Source of the DNA: Alphaproteobacteria bacterium
Lineage (GTDB): Bacteria; Pseudomonadota; Alphaproteobacteria; Micavibrionales; Micavibrionaceae
Assembly (NCBI GenBank): GCA_016699735.1
Contig: CP065008.1
Coordinates: forward strand, 1,116,001 to 1,180,000
Reading direction: 5' to 3'
DNA length: 64,000 bases
Both the position numbers and the translations under genes were made by a program. Under the pieces are notes generated by a model. It searched no databases, was not told where the DNA came from, and worked only from the letters and a program-made list of their open reading frames with translations. The number at the start of each line of letters is the position of its first letter. The stretch's first letter is position 1. Positions 36,271-43,854 of this stretch are shown here, one piece after another.

Positions 36271-36915
36271 GTGAGAAAATTATTTTCCATTATTTTTATG
36301 ATTATGTTGGGTGGTTGCATGGGAGGCAATCGTAGGGATTTAGTGGCTAGCGGAGTCACTTGGAATGTTCCAGAAAAGGGTAACTTTGAATTTGACAATT
36401 CAAAGTACATAAAAATGAAAAATATGGCCTGTCAAGAAATCGGTCTTGAGTTTTACCAAGATGAAAAAAAGGCACAAGATGGGAACGTTTTGGTTAATGC
36501 CGGAATACTTAATAATTGGGAAAATATCTCTGACAAAAACTCATTATCTATCAATATTGATGGCCAAATAGAATCTTTTGACGCAGCGGATTATATTACT
36601 GAACATCAGCAGCAGCAGTTTTCATATGGCATAGGAGTTGGCGAACGAAAATTCTCAAATCGAAAATTTATCTTGCCAGAAAAGACGGTTCGCAATGCAG
36701 CGGCAGCAAAAAAACTTTATGTTAGATTATACCTAATTAATAATGATTTCATTGATGGTAGATGTTCACCGATGTCTTTGGAAGAATGGAAAAGTATAAG
36801 CGCGCCTTCCGATGTGGAACACGTCAATCAAGAGACTTTAGATTACATGAATAGTCTTACAGCGATTAATGGTTTTAAAGAGTTTGTTACTATGATGAAT
36901 AACACTAAATGGTAA
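36271..36915 (+). CDS. Lipoprotein of unknown function, AT-rich
   Basis: The protein (214 aa) starts at GTG 36271 with GAGGAG six bases upstream. Residues 1-16 form a lipoprotein signal with lipobox MLGGC. No family is recognised; the mature part is polar with a Gln run (EHQQQQF near residue 110). It lies 17 bases after ileS in the same direction. Base composition is far more AT-rich than the chromosome average here, and a degraded copy of the ileS 3' end follows it, so it appears to be recently acquired. Confidence 0.7.
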   Translation: MRKLFSIIFMIMLGGCMGGNRRDLVASGVTWNVPEKGNFEFDNSKYIKMKNMACQEIGLEFYQDEKKAQDGNVLVNAGILNNWENISDKNSLSINIDGQIESFDAADYITEHQQQQFSYGIGVGERKFSNRKFILPEKTVRNAAAAKKLYVRLYLINNDFIDGRCSPMSLEEWKSISAPSDVEHVNQETLDYMNSLTAINGFKEFVTMMNNTKW

Positions 36916-36920
36916 CCCCC

Positions 36921-36970
36921 GCCTCTGCACGGATGCGGTCGAGTCTCAAAAAAAAGTGAAGCGGCCTAAA
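36921..36970 (+). repeat. Degenerate second copy of the ileS 3' end
   Basis: The 50 bases from GCCTCTGCAC to GAAGCGGCCTAA repeat, with a short gap and a few changes, the last bases of ileS (36195-36253: GAGCCTCTGC ... GTGAAGCGGCCTGA). The shared tail includes CTGCACGGATGC and AAAAAAAAGTGAAGCGGCCT. The lipoprotein gene lies exactly between the two copies. Confidence 0.75.
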
Positions 36971-37693
36971 GCCTAAAACGGCATCCCCGCGCAAGCGGGG
37001 ATCCAGTCCGGCTTTAGACAGGGATTCCGGCCTGCGCCCGAATGATAGCAAGGGCATAATGCTAGGCGCGATAAGCTTCGCGTCTTTGAGCCTTTGCGAT
37101 TCAAAGGACAAACGCCGCGCCCTCGGCTTTTCATCGCAAAGCCGCAAAGCGACCGTGCTTTCGTTCTCTGTCTTCCTTCATTTTTTTAAAGGTTCCTGCT
37201 TACGCAGGAATGACAAAGGGGCTGGTTAGCGTCGTGATCGTTGTGCGTGTTGTGTTTAAAAAAACGCTGCGCCTCCGCGCCTCTGCGGTTAATAGAAGGG
37301 GCTCTGACCTGCGCCGGAATAACGGCGGGAGCGTAACAACGGACACAGGAATCTTTGAGCCTTCGCGATTCAAAGGACAAACGCGGCGCCCTCGGCTTTT
37401 CATCGCTAAGCCGCAAAGACGCCAAGCGTTCTGAGCATAATCGTGCTATACCCGCGAACGCAGGGAAATATTTTTTAATAACCACAGAGCCAGACAGAGG
37501 AAGACAGAGACCATCGGCGCAAAAATCTCTGTTTTTCTCTGTAGTTTTTATAAATGGATTCCGGCCTTCGCCGGAATGACGGGGGTGGATATCGTTGTGA
37601 TCGTTGTGTTTTAAAAAACTCTGCGTCCTCTGTATCTCTGCGGTAAAAATGCATCCCCACTTTCGTGGGGATGCAGGCAGCAGCAGCGCGAAA
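36971..37693. repeat. Repeat-rich spacer
   Basis: No gene is supported in about 720 bases. It is made of repeat units. There are hairpins at 36983-37002 (ATCCCCGC-GCAA-GCGGGGAT) and at 37651-37674. A 69-base direct repeat occurs at 37083-37151 and 37352-37420 with only a few mismatches. An 'acagag' element lies at 37480-37546 with inverted ends, related to the one at 2539-2614. Two 'cgttgtgatcgttgtg' plus 'ctgcg...ctctgcggt' segments lie at about 37228-37294 and 37588-37650. Several 'ttccggccttcgccggaatgac'-like palindromes are also present (about 37018, 37190, 37557). Confidence 0.75.
37651..37674. terminator. Perfect 10-bp hairpin downstream of msrA
   Basis: GCATCCCCAC-TTTC-GTGGGGATGC is a perfect palindrome located 20 bases after the msrA stop (minus strand). 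It belongs to the same repeat family as the other hairpins and might work as a terminator or mRNA stabiliser, although no T-run follows on the msrA strand. Confidence 0.45.
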
Positions 37694-38359
37694 TCAATCC
37701 CCCTTGATCCCCAGCCCGTCCGCCTGCCGTTTCAGCCAGTCGTTGATATGCGGCTGCCCGTTGGCCTTCTCGTATTTCTCGTAATATTGTTGGTGATAGC
37801 CCTCGGCCTCCCAGAAGGTCGCGGCGGGCTCCAAAGTGGTCACGATCGGATTTGAAAATTTCTTCTCCGCCGTCAACGCGGCAATCATCTCTTCGGCGAT
37901 TGTCTTCTGCTCATCATCATGGAAAAAAACGGTCGAGCGGTATTGCGTCCCCACATCCGGCCCTTGGCGGTTGAGCTGCGTCGGGTCGTGCGCCTTCAGG
38001 AAAAAATGCTCCAGCAACTGGCGGTAGGAAATCTTGTTGGGATCGAACGTCACCTCCACCGCTTCCGCATGGCCGCTCGTCCCGTCATGCGTATCCTCAT
38101 ACTTGGGATTGGGCAGGCTTCCGCCCGCGTAACCCACGCGTGTATACAAAACCCCGTCCAGCCCGCGGAACTCGCTTTCGGTACACCAGAAGCACCCGCC
38201 CGCCAGCGTCGCCACCGGATACTTTTCCGGCTTTTCCGGCATAAGGTCGGCGCTGAGCTTGCGTCCGCCCGGCTCCCCCGCGAACAAGGGTGGCCGGAAA
38301 ACCAGCAGGGTCGCAGCGGCCAGAGCCACAATCAGAAAGGCATAATTCAGAACGCGCAT
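37694..38359 (-). CDS. msrA: Peptide methionine sulfoxide reductase A, membrane/exported form
   Basis: MsrA reduces methionine-S-sulfoxide. The catalytic motif GGCFWCTE places the nucleophile Cys at about residue 56. VGYAGGSLPNPKYEDTH, GHAEAVEV and the C-terminal ATFWEAEGYHQQYY complete the family pattern. The first 22 residues are hydrophobic (LNYAFLIVALAAATLLVF), so the enzyme is probably exported or anchored and acts in the periplasm. No resolving Cys is visible near the C-terminus. The gene is divergent from the amidase gene. Confidence 0.94.
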   Translation of the reverse strand: MRVLNYAFLIVALAAATLLVFRPPLFAGEPGGRKLSADLMPEKPEKYPVATLAGGCFWCTESEFRGLDGVLYTRVGYAGGSLPNPKYEDTHDGTSGHAEAVEVTFDPNKISYRQLLEHFFLKAHDPTQLNRQGPDVGTQYRSTVFFHDDEQKTIAEEMIAALTAEKKFSNPIVTTLEPAATFWEAEGYHQQYYEKYEKANGQPHINDWLKRQADGLGIKGD

Positions 38360-38447
38360 ATTTATTAACCTTTTTTAACCGTTTTAGTGTAAAATCGGGC
38401 TGTATTATTGAATATATCGTCCTGTTATATTCGCCGGATAAACGAAA

Positions 38448-39173
38448 ATGTTTCTAAAAAAATCCTCCAAACCGCTGCATTATGAAGACCGCGCCAAGGG
38501 CGTGAAACCAAAAATCATCATTTTACATTATACCGGCATGGAAACCATGACCGCCGCGCGCGAGCGCCTGACCGACCCGACAAGCAAGGTCAGCGCCCAT
38601 TATCTTGTGGACACGGACGGCACGGTTTTCGATCTGGTCCCCGAGGATAAGCGCGCCTGGCACGCGGGCCTGTCCTTCTGGCACGGCGAAACCGATATCA
38701 ATTCCCACTCCATCGGCGTCGAAATGGTGAATACCGGCCACGAATTCGGCTACAAACCGTTCCCGGACGCGCAGATGCAGGCGGTCCAGACGCTTTGTCA
38801 GGGCATCCAGTCCCGCCATAAAATCGAGCACGTCCTCGGCCATTCCGACATCGCGCCCGAGCGCAAGAAAGACCCCGGCGAATTGTTCAACTGGGAATGG
38901 CTGGCGGGGCAGGGCGTGGGCCTCTGGCCCAAACCGACGCAATCCGATATCCAGAAAGCCGAGGAGATTGCCTTGAACGATTATCAGGTCGAGCGCCTCT
39001 TTACCCAGTTTGGCTACAACCCGATGGCCGCTTATGTTGACGTGGTCGTCGCGTTCCATCGCCACTTCGCGCCGGAGAAATTCAAAACCGGAAGCCATGA
39101 GAAGGTGGATACGAACACGGTGATCAAACTCGTCTCCCTGATCCGTCAGAGTGGTCACAAACTCGCGGTCTGA
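38448..39173 (+). CDS. N-acetylmuramoyl-L-alanine amidase, Amidase_2 family
   Basis: The 241-aa protein matches AmiD-type zinc amidases that cut the bond between MurNAc and the stem peptide. Zinc-ligand landmarks are IIILHYTGM (His27) and VLGHSDIAPERKKDPG. VSAHYLVDTDGTVFDLV and SIGVEMVN fit too. The C-terminal 70 residues include a peptidoglycan-binding-like helical part (QVERLFTQFGYNP). No signal peptide is seen, as in cytosolic recycling enzymes of the AmpD group. It precedes rnpB by 45 bases. Confidence 0.9.
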   Translation: MFLKKSSKPLHYEDRAKGVKPKIIILHYTGMETMTAARERLTDPTSKVSAHYLVDTDGTVFDLVPEDKRAWHAGLSFWHGETDINSHSIGVEMVNTGHEFGYKPFPDAQMQAVQTLCQGIQSRHKIEHVLGHSDIAPERKKDPGELFNWEWLAGQGVGLWPKPTQSDIQKAEEIALNDYQVERLFTQFGYNPMAAYVDVVVAFHRHFAPEKFKTGSHEKVDTNTVIKLVSLIRQSGHKLAV

Positions 39174-39218
39174 TCCCAAACTTGCGCTTTCCCGAAAAAA
39201 CAGGCATCCTCCGCCCGT

Positions 39219-39607
39219 CCAGAAAACCGGATGGCCGCGTCTTTCCGCAAGGAAAGCCGAGGAAAGTCCGGGCTTCACGGAAAAACGGCGCCGGGTAACG
39301 CCCGGGGGAGGCTCAAAAGGCCTTTACGGAAAGTGCCACAGAAAACAGACTACCTCTGTCCGCAAGGGCAGGGGAAAAGGTGAAAAGGTGCGGTAAGAGC
39401 GCACCGCGCAACTGGTAACAGGGGCGGCACGGCAAACCCCGCCGGAAGCAAGACCAAATAGGGACCGCGCGCCGGCTTGTCCGGCAGGGTGTTTTTCGGA
39501 CCCGCGGTCCGGGTAGGTTGCTAGAGGCAATGGGCAACCATTGTCCCAGATGAATGGTCATCATCCGGCGCAAGCCGGAGACAGAACCCGGCTTACAGGT
39601 TTTTTGG
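39219..39607 (+). ncRNA. rnpB: RNase P RNA, class A
   Basis: The catalytic RNA of RNase P, which matures tRNA 5' ends. Conserved elements are clear: GAGGAAAGTCCGGGCT at about 39259-39274, GGTAACGCCCGGGGG, GGTGCGGTAAGAGCGCACCGCGC, GGCAAACCCC, AGCAAGACCAAATAG, and the closing ACAGAACCCGGCTTA. The ends were set by helix P1, CCAGAAAACC (39219-39228) with GGTTTTTTGG (39598-39607). It lies upstream of mraZ, the usual alphaproteobacterial location. Confidence 0.97.
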
Positions 39608-39620
39608 ATATTTTGATTGT

Positions 39621-39654
39621 GAAAAACCGCCTTGAAAGAGGCGGTTTTTCTTTT
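39621..39654 (+). terminator. Intrinsic terminator of rnpB
   Basis: A perfect 12-bp stem, GAAAAACCGCCT and AGGCGGTTTTTC, with loop TGAAAG, is followed by TTTT. It lies 13 bases after the rnpB end. Confidence 0.85.
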
Positions 39655-40251
39655 ATTCGGCAGGAGAGGATCTTGATGGACTCATTCCTCATCCGCGAAA
39701 CTATGCAGGCAGGAATAAAGAATGGTTCCCAGAAACAACCCCCCGCTCAGGGCCAGAACAAGCATAAGAAAAGTGATCATTTTTATAATCCCCACACACA
39801 TTAGAGATTGCTTGTAAACTGATATTATGACTAACACAAGGAAGAGCATTATGTCAAAAAATACTTTTAGAACAATCACTTATAGGTAAAAAGTCTATAA
39901 ATAATAAAAAATAGTAACAAATTAATGCACTTTTAAAGTTTTTCAGCGCGGCTTTGATTCTGAAAAATGAGTGGAAGAATGATCCCCGGCTAAAGAAAAG
40001 CGGATTTGGCAAGGCTTATCCCCGATCTATGCACAATTCTGTTCACAAACGGCCACGCCCTGAAACCAAAAAAACTGTTGTTTCTGAATAAATTACAGGG
40101 ACATTTTATTGACGTCCCAAATCAGACCATGCTATCCCATAAATATCCATGTATGCTCAAGGACAGAGCGGACCACGGACGATGGAGCACAAGGCGCCAA
40201 GTCAGGAAGGCAAGGGGCTGGTCTGGAGACTTGTTTTTTTTAGGAGAGGCT
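39655..40251. other. AT-rich leader upstream of the dcw cluster
   Basis: Apart from the possible small protein on the minus strand, these roughly 600 bases hold no gene. The stretch 39780-39960 is very AT-rich and suitable for promoters. No MraZ-type TGGGN direct repeats were found by eye. The mraZ frame is open back to 40006, but that part looks non-coding, so a long 5' leader or a promoter between 39880 and 40200 is likely. Confidence 0.5.
39682..39780 (-). CDS. Possible 32-aa single-helix membrane protein
   Basis: A short frame from ATG 39780 encodes a hydrophobic helix (LMLVLALSGGLFLGTILY) and an acidic end (HSFADEE). GTGGGG lies about ten bases before the start. Size and composition fit small membrane proteins, but nothing else supports it. 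A longer frame to 39879 is less likely. Confidence 0.3.
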   Translation of the reverse strand: MITFLMLVLALSGGLFLGTILYSCLHSFADEE

Positions 40252-40713
40252 TTGGCGCTCTTTATCTCGACATTCACCAACAAGCTGGACAGGAAGGGCC
40301 GCGTCTCCGTCCCCGCGCCGTTCCGCGCCGCGTTGGGAGAGCGCCTGCATCTGGGTGTCGTTCTCTTCCGCTCCCACAACCACCCGTGCCTCGAAGGCTT
40401 CGAATGGGATCGCATGGATGAAATCAGCCAGCGTCTTGAGCATTACGATCTCTTTTCCGACGATCAGGACGATCTCGCCACCGCCATCTTCGGCGAAAGC
40501 GTGCATCTTCAATTCGACGGCGAGGGGCGCGTGATGCTCACGCAGGATCTGATTGAATTTTCCGGCCTGGACGATTACGCGACCTTTGTCGGGCTGGGCC
40601 GCAAGTTTCAGATCTGGCAGCCGGGGGCGTTCGAGGAGCGCAAGAAAACGGCAAGGTCTCAGGTCCGCGAAAAGCGCCTGACGATTCCTGCCGACCGGGA
40701 GGGCAGCCCATGA
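40252..40713 (+). CDS. mraZ: Transcriptional regulator MraZ
   Basis: MraZ is a small two-repeat AbrB-like protein that represses the dcw promoter. The repeats open with FISTFTNKLDRKGRVSVPAPFR and, in the second half, FDGEGRVMLTQDLIEFSGL. The start is a TTG at 40252, with AGGAGAG at 40242-40248, giving 153 aa, the usual size; the frame continues upstream to 40006 without homology. The stop overlaps rsmH as ATGA. It heads the cluster and probably autoregulates it. Confidence 0.93.
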   Translation: MALFISTFTNKLDRKGRVSVPAPFRAALGERLHLGVVLFRSHNHPCLEGFEWDRMDEISQRLEHYDLFSDDQDDLATAIFGESVHLQFDGEGRVMLTQDLIEFSGLDDYATFVGLGRKFQIWQPGAFEERKKTARSQVREKRLTIPADREGSP

Positions 40714-41681
40714 GAGCGGTAGGCGCAAGCGAACACGCCCCCGTGATGTTGCCCGAAGTGCTGCGGGCGCTCGAACCCCGCGACGGCGCCGTCTATGTCG
40801 ATGGAACCTTCGGCGCGGGCGGCTACACACGGGCCATTCTGGAAGCGGCGGATTGCACGGTCATCGCCCTTGATCGGGATGTGAGCGTCGAAAAATATGC
40901 ACGGAACTTGAAGGAAAAATTCGGGGAGCGGTTGATCTTTGTGCGCGGATGCTTCGGTGACGTCGAAAGTATTCTGCAAAAAAACGGTTTCGCGAAGGTG
41001 GACGGTTTCGTCCTCGATCTTGGCGTCTCCTCGATGCAACTCGACCAGAGAGAGCGGGGGTTTTCCTTTCGCTTGGCAGGCCCGCTCGATATGCGGATGG
41101 ATGCCGCGTCCGGTGCTACCGCCGCCGATTTGGTCAACACAATGAAGGAAAGCGACCTCGCAGATGTGATTTATAAATACGGCGAGGAGCGCCGCTCCCG
41201 CAAAATCGCTAACCGCATAATCAATCAGCGCGCCCAAAAACCTTTTGAAACGACCCTCGAACTGGCCGATGCCGTCCGCGCCGTCGTTCCGCGTTCGCCC
41301 AAAGATAAAAGTGATCCGGCGACCCGCACCTTCCAGGCGCTAAGAATCGCCGTGAACGATGAACTCGGCGAACTTGAGCGCACCCTCGCAGCGTCCGAAA
41401 AAATTCTCTCCCCCGGCGGCCGTCTGGTCGTCGTCACCTTCCACTCCCTCGAAGATTCCATCGTCAAGAATTTCATCCGCGAAAAGTCGGGGCGCACACC
41501 CTCCGGCTCCCGCCACTTCCCCGAAAAATCCCCGCAAAAAGCCGATCCGGTCTTTGTGTCTCTCTACAACAAGGCCATCAGCCCCTCCGAAGAAGAAACC
41601 TCATTCAACTCCCGCTCACGCTCTGCAAAATTGCGGGGCGCCGCCAGAACCCCCTTTACTGACCGAAAGGACACCCTATGA
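40710..41681 (+). CDS. rsmH: 16S rRNA (cytosine-1402-N4) methyltransferase
   Basis: RsmH (MraW) methylates C1402 of 16S rRNA. The SAM-binding motif is VYVDGTFGAGGYTRAIL, followed by VDGFVLDLGVSSMQLDQ and ERGFSFRLAGPLDMRMD. Near the C-terminus KSGRTPSGSRHFPEK and RSRSAKLRGAAR are typical. Length 323 aa. It is coupled to mraZ and to ftsL by 4-nt overlaps. Confidence 0.96.
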   Translation: MRAVGASEHAPVMLPEVLRALEPRDGAVYVDGTFGAGGYTRAILEAADCTVIALDRDVSVEKYARNLKEKFGERLIFVRGCFGDVESILQKNGFAKVDGFVLDLGVSSMQLDQRERGFSFRLAGPLDMRMDAASGATAADLVNTMKESDLADVIYKYGEERRSRKIANRIINQRAQKPFETTLELADAVRAVVPRSPKDKSDPATRTFQALRIAVNDELGELERTLAASEKILSPGGRLVVVTFHSLEDSIVKNFIREKSGRTPSGSRHFPEKSPQKADPVFVSLYNKAISPSEEETSFNSRSRSAKLRGAARTPFTDRKDTL

Positions 41682-42085
41682 AAAAAACCTTTCTCAACCA
41701 TCTCGCCGTTCTCCTCGTCATGTCCCTGAGCGCCGGCACCCTGATGCATATCAGCCAAAGCGTCAACCGCTCCGAAAAACAGCTCGCCCGTCTCGACCTC
41801 TCCGTTGCCGGGGAGCAGGAGTCGGTCAAGGTTCTTGAGGCTGAATGGAGCCTGCTCAATAGCCCCGAGCGCATCGAGGCGCTGGCAAAAAAATATCTCG
41901 GCCTCACCCTGCCGGAGCCCGCCCAGCTCGTCTCCGAACCGGAGAATATCAGCGAGTATAACGAGGGCGCTTTGATCCCCGCTTCTCTGGAAATGCCGCA
42001 GGAGGGAACATACCCCGCAATCATCCCCCGCAAGCCCGAGCGTCTTCCCGCGCCTCAGGAACAAGAGGAAACGAACCGCCCATGA
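41678..42085 (+). CDS. ftsL: Cell division protein FtsL-like
   Basis: The 135-aa bitopic protein has one helix (LAVLLVMSLSAGTLMHI, residues 6-22) and then a periplasmic coiled coil (RSEKQLARLDLSVAGEQESV) and the FtsL-type ending NSPERIEALAKKYLGL. A Pro-rich tail of about 50 residues is longer than in many FtsL proteins. FtsL bridges FtsQ and FtsB to FtsI in the divisome. Identity rests on position between rsmH and ftsI plus topology. Overlaps of 4 nt on both sides. Confidence 0.88.
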   Translation: MKKTFLNHLAVLLVMSLSAGTLMHISQSVNRSEKQLARLDLSVAGEQESVKVLEAEWSLLNSPERIEALAKKYLGLTLPEPAQLVSEPENISEYNEGALIPASLEMPQEGTYPAIIPRKPERLPAPQEQEETNRP

Positions 42086-43854
42086 GGCTCAGAAGTCACA
42101 GGCGCAACATTATTCATCTGGAGGGCGAGCAAAGCGCGGCGCTCCAACTGGCTTATGGCCGCTTGATCCTGTTGGGCGGGCTATTTGCCCTTGCCTATCT
42201 GTTGATCGCCGCCCGCACCATTGATCTCATGATTGTGCAGGGCAGGCACTTTGAATCCACGCAAGACTCCGAGGAACTCTCGCGCCTCGCCCGCTCGCAG
42301 GATTTGCTGGATCATGTCCGCCGCGGCAATATTTACGACCGCAACGGCGTCCTGCTGGCGACCAGCCTGAAGACTCCATCGTTGTATGCCGATCCGGAAC
42401 TCCTTCTTGATAAGCCGAAAGTCTCAAAAGCCCTCACGGAAATTTTCCCTGACCTGAAGGAACAGGAAACACTGGCGAAAATCAGCATTCCCAAATCCCG
42501 CTATGCGTGGCTCCGTCCCAACATCTCGCCGCAGCAGCAGGAAAAAATTCTCGATCTCGGCGAACCCGGCCTCGCCTTCGAATACGCTGATAGCCGCATC
42601 TACCCGCAGGGAAAAATGGCCGCGCACCTGATCGGCTATACCGGGCGCGACGGGCGCGGCCTCTCCGGCATCGAAAGAAGCGCCCAGAAAACGTTGGAGC
42701 AGGGGCAGGACATCAGCCTGACCCTTGATGTCCGGCTTCAGCACGCCCTGCGCCGCGAGATAGAAACAGCCATAACGGAATTCAGCGCACAGGCGGGCGT
42801 GGGAGTGATACTCGACGCACAGACGGGCGAAATGCTGGCCGGAGTCTCGCTGCCCGATTACGACCTCAACGCCAACAGCCTGTATGTCTCCGATGAGGAG
42901 AAATATAAGGAGATACTGAGAAACCGCGTCACGATGGGGGTCTACGAATTCGGCTCGGTCTTCAAGATTTTCACCACCGCCGCGCTGCTGGAAACGCAGG
43001 ACGCGCCGCTGGCCACGACCTTCGATGCGCGCAAACCCCTGAAAATCGACGGCCACACGATCAACGACTACCACGCGCAAAAGCGGATCATGACCGTGCC
43101 CGAAGTCTTTATGCATTCCTCCAACATCGGCTCGGCCATGATGGCGCAAGCGGTCGGCATGGACAAACTCAAGGCGTTTCTCTCCGACCTCGGCCTGATG
43201 GATAAACCCTCTTTCGATATCCGTGAAGTTAGCAAACCTCTGCTCCCGCCCGAACCGTGGGCGGGATCCTCGCTCGTCACCGTTTCTTATGGACACGGGA
43301 TATCGGTCTCTGCCTTGCAGCTCTGCGTCGCCACCGCCACGATTATCAACGGCGGCCTGCAAATCCACCCGAAGCTGATCCTCAAATCAGGTGCGGACAA
43401 TATCAAACCACAGGCACGGATCCTCTCGGCGGAAACCTCGGAAAAAATGCGTGGCCTCCTGCGTCTGGTGGTCACAAAGGGCACGGGCGGCAAGGCCGAC
43501 GTTCCCGGCTATTATGTCGGCGGAAAAACCGGAACTGCGGAAAAAAGCGGCGGCAAGAAGGGCTACAACCGCAAGAGCCTGCTCTCCTCCTTTATCGGCG
43601 CGTTTCCCATCGACAACCCGCGCTATGTGGTCTTCGTGATGATCGACGAGCCGCAGGGCACAAAGAAAAGCTACGGCTACGCCACCGGCGGCTGGGTCGC
43701 CGCGCCTGTCGTGGCGCGGGTCGTGACCTCCATGGCCGCCATCCTCGGCCTCCCGTCCGATAATTACGTCGAAGCGCAGGATATCAGCCTGCCGCTGCAG
43801 CAATACATCAAGCCCGAACACCCGGAGAAGAAACTGGCCTCCAATGAGCAGTGA
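42082..43854 (+). CDS. ftsI: Peptidoglycan D,D-transpeptidase FtsI (PBP3)
   Basis: FtsI cross-links septal peptidoglycan. One membrane helix near the N-terminus (LILLGGLFALAYLLIAARTI) is followed by the pedestal domain (IYDRNGVLLATSL) and the transpeptidase domain. The active-site motifs are SVFK in EFGSVFKIFTTA, the SSN triad in HSSNIGSAMMA, and KTG in VGGKTGTAEKS. Length 590 aa is typical. It overlaps murE by 11 bases. Confidence 0.96.
   Translation: MRLRSHRRNIIHLEGEQSAALQLAYGRLILLGGLFALAYLLIAARTIDLMIVQGRHFESTQDSEELSRLARSQDLLDHVRRGNIYDRNGVLLATSLKTPSLYADPELLLDKPKVSKALTEIFPDLKEQETLAKISIPKSRYAWLRPNISPQQQEKILDLGEPGLAFEYADSRIYPQGKMAAHLIGYTGRDGRGLSGIERSAQKTLEQGQDISLTLDVRLQHALRREIETAITEFSAQAGVGVILDAQTGEMLAGVSLPDYDLNANSLYVSDEEKYKEILRNRVTMGVYEFGSVFKIFTTAALLETQDAPLATTFDARKPLKIDGHTINDYHAQKRIMTVPEVFMHSSNIGSAMMAQAVGMDKLKAFLSDLGLMDKPSFDIREVSKPLLPPEPWAGSSLVTVSYGHGISVSALQLCVATATIINGGLQIHPKLILKSGADNIKPQARILSAETSEKMRGLLRLVVTKGTGGKADVPGYYVGGKTGTAEKSGGKKGYNRKSLLSSFIGAFPIDNPRYVVFVMIDEPQGTKKSYGYATGGWVAAPVVARVVTSMAAILGLPSDNYVEAQDISLPLQQYIKPEHPEKKLASNEQ

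Noticed and set aside
36971..37693. CRISPR-like array in the repeat-rich spacer.
   Set aside because: The repeats are of several kinds, irregularly spaced and partly palindromic; there is no regular repeat-spacer pattern and no cas gene.
39827..39889. A 20-codon frame (MTNTRKSIMSKN...) in the AT-rich leader before mraZ.
   Set aside because: Too short and without supporting context; AT-rich spacers often contain such frames.
40020..40060. A DnaA-box-like CTATGCACA upstream of mraZ.
   Set aside because: Single degenerate match with no second box nearby; expected by chance.
40006..40251. Long N-terminal extension of MraZ.
   Set aside because: The region lacks homology and coding character; the TTG at 40252 with AGGAGAG gives the standard MraZ length.
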